A stretch of DNA of 64,000 bases. Origin: Sphingomonas sp. HITSZ_GF. GTDB lineage: Bacteria > Pseudomonadota > Alphaproteobacteria > Sphingomonadales > Sphingomonadaceae. Under the pieces are notes generated by a model. It made no database searches. It was not told where the DNA came from and saw only the letters and a list, made by a program, of their open reading frames with translations. The stretch lies in the NCBI RefSeq assembly GCF_029543155.1, contig NZ_JARQXA010000003.1, forward strand, positions 496,001 through 560,000. The letters run 5' to 3'. The position numbers were made by a program, and so were the translations under genes. Position 1 is the first letter of the stretch, and each line of letters starts with the position of its first letter. Positions 18,332-27,300 of the stretch are shown piece after piece.

Positions 18332-19198
18332 TCAGATCATCTCGTCGATCAGCAATTCCCAGCCCCGCTCGCCGCGGCGCCATACGCGCACATAATAAGC
18401 GGGGTCGCCATTCTCCGGGACCAGCCGGCCATAGCTCGCGGCCAGATCCCCCGCCTCCGAGACCCGCGTGCCGAGCCGCTCCGAGCGAACGAAGTGCCGC
18501 GGATCGGGCGCCAGGTTGCGGGCATCGACCTTGGCAATCGCGTCGCGTCCCGGGCGCAGCAGATACCCGTCCTCAGCAAGCAACGGCAGCAGCGCGGCGA
18601 GCCCCCGATCGACATAGCCAAGGTCGAGCGCCTGCTCCGCTGCATCGAGGCTATGGCCCGCGATCGTCTTAGCCTCCGACGCGGCGAGAAAGGCGAAACG
18701 CATCACCGCGGCGGGGCCGACCGCGGCGGCGCCGCTGGCCAGCTTAGGGGGAAGCCCGTGATCGAGGACCCAGCGCCAGCGGCCATCCGCCCCGCGCGAC
18801 CAGACGGTGAGGAACTGGCCGGAAAGCACCTTGCCGCCGTGCACCATGCGGTAGGGACCGCTGGTGAAGCCGAGATCGCCCGAGCGGGCGACGCCCGCCA
18901 TGCTGGGATGCCATTCGAGCGTGAGACCCGGCGTGTCGCCCCGTTTGGCGAGATGCTCGGGCGCCGAGACCGGCCCGGGCGCGAGCAGCACGCTGTCCTG
19001 CGCGGCATGCGCACGAAAGGCCGGGGTGATGCCGACACGCGTGGCGTCGGCGGCGAAGGCCTGCTCTGCCGCGACGAGGCTGGCGAAGGGATCCTCCACC
19101 GATTGGGCATGCACTCCGGGCGATGCCAGCGCGGTGGACAGGGCCGCTCCAAGGAGCGCGGCGATGGCGCGACGACGCCGAGGGGTTTTTATATGCAT
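18332..19198 (-). CDS. Exported protein with two NTF2/SnoaL-like halves
   Basis: A 288-aa exported protein. A basic N-terminus (HIKTPRRRRAIAALL) and hydrophobic stretch form a signal peptide ending GVHAQ. The two halves look like repeats of the SnoaL/DUF4440 cone fold: LVAAEQAFAADATRVG ... SGQFLTVWSRGADGRWRWVLDHG, then DAAEQALDLGYVDRGLAALLP ... YYVRVWRRGERGWELLIDEMI. Such folds bind small hydrophobic molecules or act as isomerases, but no catalytic residues can be claimed. The assignment rests on pattern resemblance only. Confidence 0.6.
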   Translation of the reverse strand: MHIKTPRRRRAIAALLGAALSTALASPGVHAQSVEDPFASLVAAEQAFAADATRVGITPAFRAHAAQDSVLLAPGPVSAPEHLAKRGDTPGLTLEWHPSMAGVARSGDLGFTSGPYRMVHGGKVLSGQFLTVWSRGADGRWRWVLDHGLPPKLASGAAAVGPAAVMRFAFLAASEAKTIAGHSLDAAEQALDLGYVDRGLAALLPLLAEDGYLLRPGRDAIAKVDARNLAPDPRHFVRSERLGTRVSEAGDLAASYGRLVPENGDPAYYVRVWRRGERGWELLIDEMI

Positions 19199-19269
19199 GT
19201 CAGACGCTTGCCCGATTCAGAGCCCGGATTAAGCGAACTGCGATCGGGATAGTTACGATTGCGACGAAG

Positions 19270-20058
19270 TCAGAGACCGAGGCGCTGGACGACCTGATCC
19301 TGATAATTGGGGCCGACCTGCAGCCGGGTGCCATCGTTGAGCAGCAGGCGCAGCAGCCCCTTGCCAGGACGTTCTACGCCAGTCACCGCGGCAATCCGCA
19401 CCATATGTGAACGGTGAACGCGGACGATCACGCTCGGATCGATGCGCTGCTCGATCTCGTTCATCTTGGCGCGCATGATGTACGACTTATACGGGGTGTT
19501 GAGCAGCACATAGTCGCGCGCGGCCTCGATCCGATCGATGCTGTCGATCGGCACGCGGACAGAGCCCTGGCGCCCGGGCACCCAGATGCCGCTATCATAG
19601 GCACCCCGGACTGGCTGGGCCTGGGTTTCCCCATCGGCACGCAGCTCGGTCACGATCGTGGCGAGCTCGGCCGCCCGGCCCTCCGCGTCGAGCATGCGCA
19701 GGCGGCGGCGCACCCGCTCGATGCCGATGCGCAGACGATCGAAACTCACCGGCTTGAGCAGATAGTCGACCGCCTCGACGCTGAAGGCATCGAGCGCGAA
19801 GCGGTTGAACGCCGTCACGAACATGATTTCGGGCGGTCGGGCACTCTCGCTCAGCGACTGTGCGAGATCGATGCCCGAAAGCCCGGGCATCTGGATGTCG
19901 AGGATGGCGAGATCCGGTTCGAGCGCGGCGATCTGATCGCGGGCCTGGAAACCGTCACTCGCAGTGCCGACGATCTCGACATCGGGGATCGCCCGCAGCG
20001 CGAAGCTCAGTCGTTCGAGCGCAAGCGGCTCATCGTCCACCAGCAGGATGCGCATCAT
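19270..20058 (-). CDS. LytTR-family response regulator
   Basis: Cytoplasmic two-component response regulator of 262 aa. The receiver domain occupies residues 1-120 with the acidic pair D8/D9, phosphoacceptor D54 (LAILDIQMPGLSG) and a conserved Lys near residue 104 (LLKPVSF). The LytTR DNA-binding domain (about 160-262) contains YVLLNTPYKSYIMRAKMNE and VRVHRSHMVRI. It starts inside the histidine-kinase stop (ATGA overlap), so the two are co-translated. The giant autotransporter lies just upstream on the same strand; whether it is a target is unknown. Confidence 0.93.
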   Translation of the reverse strand: MMRILLVDDEPLALERLSFALRAIPDVEIVGTASDGFQARDQIAALEPDLAILDIQMPGLSGIDLAQSLSESARPPEIMFVTAFNRFALDAFSVEAVDYLLKPVSFDRLRIGIERVRRRLRMLDAEGRAAELATIVTELRADGETQAQPVRGAYDSGIWVPGRQGSVRVPIDSIDRIEAARDYVLLNTPYKSYIMRAKMNEIEQRIDPSVIVRVHRSHMVRIAAVTGVERPGKGLLRLLLNDGTRLQVGPNYQDQVVQRLGL

Positions 20059-21188
20059 TCCGCCGCCTTGCGCACCGGCACCGTCCGCAGCGGCAGCGTG
20101 AGCCGCACCCGGAAACCCCTTTCGGTCGCCCGGGCATCAATCTCGCCCAACTCCCCGTAAAAGGCGGATAGCCGCTTGCGGACATTGGCAAGGCCCACCC
20201 CGAGCCCGCCCGGCTTGGCGCCCAACGCGTGACGGCCATCGTCCTGCACCACCAGTTCGAGCATGCCGCCGGTCTCGCGAGCCTGCAGCGCCAGCTTCAC
20301 CCGCGCCCGCGACGGCGCGACGGCATATTTGATCGCATTCTCGACCAGCGGCTGGAGCAGGAAGCTGGGCACCATCGCGTCGAGCAGCGCGGCCGGACAA
20401 TCGAACTCGACATGCAGCCGCTCGCCGAAGCGCGCGGATTCGATGTCGAGATAGGATTGGGCGTTCGCCAGCTCCTCATCGAGCGTGATCTCCTCCTGCG
20501 GATCGGTCTCGAGCGAGAGGCGCAGGAAATCGGCGAGCTTCATCGTCACATGCTCTGCCTCTGCATTGCGCTGGGTGACGATGAGCGAAGAGATCGCGTT
20601 GAGCGTGTTGAAAAGGAAATGCGGGTTGAGCTGGAAGCGCAGCGCCGCGAGCTGCGCCTGGTGCGCCGCCTCGTTCGCCTCGGCCAGGCGGCGCTGCGTC
20701 TCGCGCATCGCCATGTCGCTCAACGTCAGCCCCCAGGCAGTCGCGTAGAAGCCGTAGATGAAGACGAAAGGCATCAGCCCGCGATAGAAGATCTCGCCGA
20801 CGGGCGGCGACTTGCCCGCCACCGCGATCGCATAGTCACGGACCTGGAACGCATCGAGCCCGCCATGTGCGATCGAGATCGTGAGCGCCGCCACCATGAT
20901 CAGCGGCACGCGCAGGCGGCGCGGCGCGCGGCGGCAAAGCCAGATGATGCCGACCAGCACCGCGGAAAGCAGCAGGCCACAGAACAGCGTCTGCGCCAGC
21001 AGGATCTTGTAGGCTGTCGGGAAGGGGCCACCCGAGACGATGTCCTGCGCCGACCAGAGCACAAGCGCGACCAGCCACAGGAATATCGTCAACCCGGCCG
21101 CGATCCACACGTCACGGGGCCTCATGCCGGGCGGGAGAATATCATGCATGGTTGCGAACATAGCAGAGTTTGCCTGGCTGACGATCAT
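20055..21188 (-). CDS. LytS/YpdA-like sensor histidine kinase
   Basis: Membrane sensor kinase that would phosphorylate the adjacent LytTR regulator. Four predicted membrane spans lie between residues 25 and 155, with a short loop after the third, and then the His_kinase domain: FQLNPHFLFNTLN with phosphoacceptor H190, followed by an ATPase domain with GGLGVGLANVRKRL near the end. There is no large extracellular domain, so the signal is probably membrane-embedded. The start is uncertain; the ATG at 21188 is used, but the ATG at 21161 is also possible and no clear ribosome-binding site decides. Confidence 0.88.
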   Translation of the reverse strand: MIVSQANSAMFATMHDILPPGMRPRDVWIAAGLTIFLWLVALVLWSAQDIVSGGPFPTAYKILLAQTLFCGLLLSAVLVGIIWLCRRAPRRLRVPLIMVAALTISIAHGGLDAFQVRDYAIAVAGKSPPVGEIFYRGLMPFVFIYGFYATAWGLTLSDMAMRETQRRLAEANEAAHQAQLAALRFQLNPHFLFNTLNAISSLIVTQRNAEAEHVTMKLADFLRLSLETDPQEEITLDEELANAQSYLDIESARFGERLHVEFDCPAALLDAMVPSFLLQPLVENAIKYAVAPSRARVKLALQARETGGMLELVVQDDGRHALGAKPGGLGVGLANVRKRLSAFYGELGEIDARATERGFRVRLTLPLRTVPVRKAAE

Positions 21189-21299
21189 TTCGAACGGCGC
21201 ATCAAACGGCGGAAACGGGCCAGGCACCACCGCGGCAGGCAAGGGCAGGCTTTATGCCAATTGCACCCCAGATTCGATGAAACCGGATTTCGACGCGAC

Positions 21300-21345
21300 A
21301 AAAACGGACGGACCGACCCGGATAGCTTGTACCCGGGCCGATCCG
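21300..21345 (-). terminator. Terminator after the autotransporter gene
   Basis: On the minus strand a 13-bp stem (CGGATCGGCCCGG / CCGGGTCGGTCCG, two G-U pairs) with an 11-nt loop is followed, after four bases, by five T (complement of 21300-21304). It lies 23 bp past the autotransporter stop and separates it from the kinase gene. Confidence 0.8.
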
Positions 21346-21367
21346 CCCTTCCCCCCGTCGAACCGGA

Positions 21368-24300
21368 TCAGAATGCGATCGCGAGGCCCGCATTGACGCT
21401 GTGGCGAGCGGTGTCGGCGAACTTGCCGCCGGCACCGGCGCCATATTCGCCCGAATAGCTCAGGTTCAGGCGAATGCCCTTCGCTACCGGTGCCGTCACA
21501 CCCAGCGCGAGATGCGCCATGGTATCGCCGCGATCGGCTGCCTGTGCCAGCATCACGCCGCCCGAGCTCGCCGCCACATAGGAGGCGTAGGCACGGCCGT
21601 TGTTGCCGCTGAACTGATGGCGGATGCCCGCCTCGGCCCAAGGCGAGACGCCGCCCAGATCGAAGCTGACGCCGAGTGCCGCATCGCCGAACAGCGCGTT
21701 GCTGCTGTTCTTGACCACCTCCAACGCGAAGTCCGAGCTCTTCTCGGTCAGATGGTTGCGGCCGCCCTCGACGTAGGTGACGCCGACGCGCGGCGCGATC
21801 CGCAGCGTACCGAGCGAGACCTCATAGGCAGCCGACATATCGGCAAAGACCCCGCCCAGATCATAGCGCGAGGTGGCCAGGGCGCCCGGCACGGTACGCT
21901 TGGTCTTCGCCCGCGACAGGTCGTAGCCGACCAGGCCGCGCAGCGCGAGGCCGCCGATCTCGCCGCTCGCAGAGACGCCGAGCTGCATGCCGTCCAGATC
22001 GGTGCTGGCACCGAAATTCTCCAGCGTCTGGTTGGTCGCGAGCGTGCTGACGAACGCACTCACCCGGGCATTCTCGGAGAAGCCATAGCCAAGCCCGCCG
22101 AGCAGGCCGCGGCTGTCGCTGCGCAGGTCATGCGCACCGGTACCGGCGTTCCCGGCGAGAGCACCCTCCTGATACAGGCCCTGGGCGAAGCCGTAGAAGC
22201 CGATATGGCCCTTGCTGCCGTTCTCGAGCGTCCGCATCGCGTCGACCACGGCGAGCCCGGTGTCGATGCTGGCCTGATCGGCCGCGGCAAAGGCTTCCGG
22301 CGAGAGCGCGGCGAAGCCGGCGGCGCGCGAAGTGCCGTTGGTCTCGACCAGCGCCGGCAGCGCATTGGTGAAGGCCTGGACCATCTGGCTGCCGCCGAGC
22401 ACGGCATTGGCGTAGCGGATCGAGTCCTGGACGTTGGTGCCGAACCCGGTGCCGTTCTGGAACTCGCCCACCAGCTGGATGCGGTTGCCGCGCGTCACCA
22501 CGAAGCCGAATACCGTCTCCGACTTGTTGATCGTGGTGAAGCCGCCGGTGATGCCACCCTGCGCCACCACCAGATCGAGCGCCCCGCCCGGGGTGGACTG
22601 GAGGATACCGGTGATGTCCAGCGTCGCGCCGTTCTGGATGGTCATCGTGCCCGAGATGTTCAGGCGGTCGCTGACCGTCGGCGACATTTCCAGCAGCAGG
22701 TTCGAGCCGTTGGTGAACAGGACGTTCCCGTTGACCGTCATCGTGCCCGGCGAAGCGCCCGGCGACAGCGTGCCGCGCACTTCGATATTGGCGTTGACGG
22801 TGCCGGCGGTGCCGAAGGTTGCGCCCTGGCCGACCACCAGCGTCTTGGCCGAGGTGATCGTGGTGCTCGCCTGGCCGATCAGGCGGCCGCCGGTGACCGA
22901 GATCGTGTCATAGCTGACATTGCCGGTGAGCGAGACGACGCCGCCGGCGACGTTGAGAGCCTCGAAATCGGCATAGCCCTGGCCGTTCCACGCAGTCGGC
23001 GCAGCATAGGTGCCCGCCGTGTTGAACTCGAGCGTATCATAGCCGGTGCCGCCGCTCGCGGTGCCGGTGATCGCACCGGTATGGCCCAGGGTAAGACGAT
23101 CATTGCCCGCCCCCAGTGCGACATTGCCCGCCAGCACGCCCTGCACGTTGAGAATGTTGGCGCCGTCATTGCCGTTGAGCGTAGGCACGGTGAGCGTCGA
23201 GCCGGCAGCGACCGTCAGCTTGGCGCCGAACAGGTCGACCACGTCGAAGCTGGCATCGCGATCGACGATCAGCTCGCCGGCATCGCCCGATTCCAGCTCC
23301 TCGAAGCCGGTGGCGTTGACGCTGCTCAGCTTGCGGGTGGTGCCCACTGCCTGGTTGAGCACCAGCCGGTCGATGCCGTCGCCGCCATCGATCGCGCCGC
23401 TCAGCGTGGCGCCGCTGGCCAGCGTCAGCACGTTGTTCGCCGCGCCGAAATTGGTCTCGTTCGCGGTGATCGTGCTGCCTGCCGCGACGGTCAGGTCACC
23501 GTCCTCGACCGAGATGGTCTGGAAGGTGCCGTTGCCGCTGATCGCCAGCGTGCCGGCACCGTTCGCCACGATGTCCTCGAAGTTGAGGATCCTGGCAGTG
23601 GACAGCGTCGAAGTCTGGTCGGCGAGCGTGGTGAACACCAACGCGTCATGCCCGGCGCCGCCGTTGACGGTGCCCAGGATCGAGCCGCCCTCGACGATCA
23701 GCGTGTTGTCATGCTCGTCGAAGTTGAGCGTCTGGTCGACGCCGATCGTGGCGCCCAGCGTGAGCGTCGAACCGCCCGCGACGTTGATCGTCTCGAAGCT
23801 GGTGATGCCTTCGGCGATCTTCGAGTCACCGGTGAGGTTGAGGTTGAGCACGTCGTTGCCGGCGCCGCCGTCGAGCCCGCCCGAAAGCAGGCCGTTCAGG
23901 CTCATCGTCAGCGAATCGTCGCCGCCGCCGAGCGATACGCCGCCGGTAAGCGCGGTGTTGAGGATCACCGACTGCGAGTTGTCATCACCGATGATGTTGC
24001 CGATATGGTGATCACCGCTGCCCGGATTGAGCGTGAGGTCCGCGCCATTGCGCAACGTCACCGTGTCGAAGTCCTGATCCATCGCGAGCGTCAGGCGGGC
24101 GTTGCCGGATATGTCGAGGGATTCGAAATTCGTGACGTTGGGGAGATCACTGCTGTCCTGTGTGATCTCGAAAGCGACGGTATCGCTGCCATCGCCGCCG
24201 TCGATCAGGCCGGTGGCGGTGCCGCCGGTGAGAACGAGGCGGTCATCCCCCGCGCCGAGGTTGATATTGCCCTCGACCACGCCGCCCGCACCCAGGGTGA

Positions 24301-27300
24301 CGGTGTCGTTGCCGCCGCCCATGTCGAGCCCGCCGCCGATCGTGCCGAACACGCTGACCGATTCCGCCGCGTCCGAACCCGACAGCGCCGTCGCACCCTG
24401 GGTCTGGAAGCGGGTGCCGGCCGCGACCGTCACGTTCGAGCCGGCCATGACCAGCGTCTCGAGATCGGTGGTGCCGCGGATGGTGATCGAGCCCGTGCCG
24501 CGCTGGCTCAGCGTCTCGAACTGGCGGAACTGGTCGAAATCGACCGTGCCGCCGCCATTCACATCGACGAGCAGCGTATCGTTGCCGGTGCCGCCATAGG
24601 CGGTGCCGGTGAAGGTGCCCGACGCGGCATAGACGAAGGTGTCGTCGCCCGAGCCGAGGCGCAGATCGCCCTGGAGCGTGCCGTAATTCTCGAACACGTC
24701 ATCGCCATCCGCGAGATCGACATTGCCGATGATCGTGCCGCCGGCGAGGTTGCGGATCTTGTCGGTGGTGTTGATCGTCTGGATGCCGCCGGCAACGACA
24801 TAGGTGTCGCCCTCCTCGTCACCGTCGATCGGCGCATCGAGATCGACATTGCCGGCATCGAAGTTGCGGCTGCCCTCCAGCACCGTATCGGCGCCGCCGC
24901 GGATCGTGCCGAGATTGTCGAGCTCGAACAGGCGCAGCGCCGCGTCGACGCTGGTGCTGCCATAGCCTTCGTCGTCGAGGCCGGCGACGAGCAGCGCGAC
25001 CGAATTGCCACCGGTCGCCTCGATCGTGCCGCCCGCCGCATTGGTCAAGCGGGCAAGGCCGTAATCGCCGAGCAGCCCGACGAACGCGCCGCTGGCGAGG
25101 CCATATTCGTCGCCGCCACCATTGGCGCTGATCTTGCCGCTATTGGTGAGCGTGCCGACCAGCACCGGCTCGGGATCGATGCAATCCTCTTCAGCGAGGC
25201 CGCCGAACGCCGTGAGCAGCAGGCCGGTGCCACCATGGCCCGTCGCCTGGATGGTGCCGCTGTTGGTCACGTCGAAGGCGTTGCCGCGCACCTGGGCACC
25301 CGCGGCATAGTTGGAGGCCGCCGAGATCGTGCCGCTGTTGCCGAGCTTGATCGTGCCATATTCGCTGTAGAGGTCGACTGCGTTGTAGCCATCGGCGCCC
25401 GAGCTGATCTGGCCGGTGTTCGACAGATCGATGCTGTTGCCGGTCTCGTCGGTACCTTCGTTGAAGATGACGACGGCGCGGTCGCCGGTCGAAGTGATGG
25501 CGCCGCTGTTGGTCATCTTGAACGCGCCGTTGCCGTAATTGTCGATATAGACGCCGACGTTGCGCGCGGTGATCGCCGCGGTGTTGAGGAAGCTCTTCAG
25601 CGTGTTCGCGCCATAGATGCCCGCGACCGCGCTGGTGATCGTGCCGTTATTGACGAAATCGAGGCTGGCTTCGCCGCGCGGATCGGTTGCGTCGATCGCG
25701 GCATAGGCCTCGCCCTCGTCGGCGATGTCGAAGCTGGCGTTGTTGGTCACCTTGCCATCGCCGAGGATGCGCAGGCCGGCAGCCTGGGTCGTGGCGGACG
25801 TGACGGTGACCTCGGTGGCCGCGCCGCTCGCCTCGACACCGTGCATCTCGAAGCTGTTGCCGAGCACGTTGGTGGCGAGATCGAAGGTGCCGCTGCTGGT
25901 GAAGGAGCGGCCATAGGCATCGACGCCGTCGCCGCCGGTCACCGTGCCGCTCACGTCGAGCGCGGCGCCGTTGCGGGTGAGCACGGTGTCATTGCCGTCG
26001 CCCATGTCGAGATTGCCGGTGACCTTGCCGCCGGTCGCGACATAGAGATCCTCGCCGCCGCCGAGCAGGACATGGCCGGTGATCGTGCCGGCATTCTCGA
26101 CGATGTCGTTGCCGTCGCCGCCGGCGATCGCCGCACCGGCGGTGCCGATCGTGTTGCTGCTGACATGGCCCTGGATGGAGCCGGTGGCGCCGTTGACGAT
26201 GCGGTTCACGCCATAGCCGGTCGTCTCGATCGCATTGCCATGGGCGCTGGTGATGATGCCGTTGTTATAGACCGTCGAATTGTCCATCCGGATGCCGGTG
26301 CCCTGCATGGTCACCATGCCCTTGCCCAAGCCGGAATTGTCGTTGGTGAAGAAGCTGTCGACCATGTCGACGCCGGTGCCGAAATTGGCCGAGCTGGCGC
26401 CCTTCGAATCTTCCCAGATCGACGCGCGATTGAGGATCGTGCTGCCGGTGGCATCGAGCAGCGTGCCGGCACCGGTGCCGCCCTTGCGCAGGTTGGTGCT
26501 GGCCGAAAGCAGCACTTCGGTGCCGTAGCCGGTCTTGAGCGCGGTGCCGCTGTCGATGTCGATGCCGCCCTTGCCGGCGAGCAGCTCGACGCGACGAGCA
26601 TAGGTGGCATCGACCGAGACATCGGCGCCGCCGCCATGGACGCTGGCGGCGATCACGAGATCGAGGCCGTTGCTGTTGTCGCCGAACTCGCTCGCGGTCG
26701 AGCTCTGCTCGACGACGATCGACGGCCGGTGATAGCCGCCATTGTTGAAGGTCATGTCGACCACGACGCGGCCATCGCCGGCAAGGCGGAGCAGGCCGTT
26801 ATAGCTCTGGTGACCGTCGCCGGTGCGATCGAGCGGCCCCTGGAGGGTGAGCACCGTATCGGCGCCCGCAGCCTCGTAGATCGTGCCGCCGGTGAAGCCG
26901 GTGGCGTTGTTCTGGAGCACCGAGAAGGTCTGGGTGCTGCCGGCACGCGCCTGGAGGATGTTGTTGCCCGCGCCCATGTCGACGCTGCCCGAGACCAGGC
27001 CGCTGGTATCGACGCTGCCGTCCTGCTTCAGGCGGCCGAGATCGACGACGAGCTTGTCGTCGCCCGCGCCGGTCGAGAGATCGCCCTGGATCGTGCTGCC
27101 CTCGGCGAGCCAGACCATGTCATTGCCGGCGCCGGTGACGACGTCGCCGACGATCGTGCCCTTGTTGGCGATATTGGCGCCCGGGTAACCAGCCTCGCCC
27201 GCAAACTCGACGGCGGCGCCGGTGCCGGCCTGGATGTCGCCTTCGTTGATCAGGGTGCTCGCGCCGTAATATGGGTTGCTCAGGCCGCGCACCGCAGCGA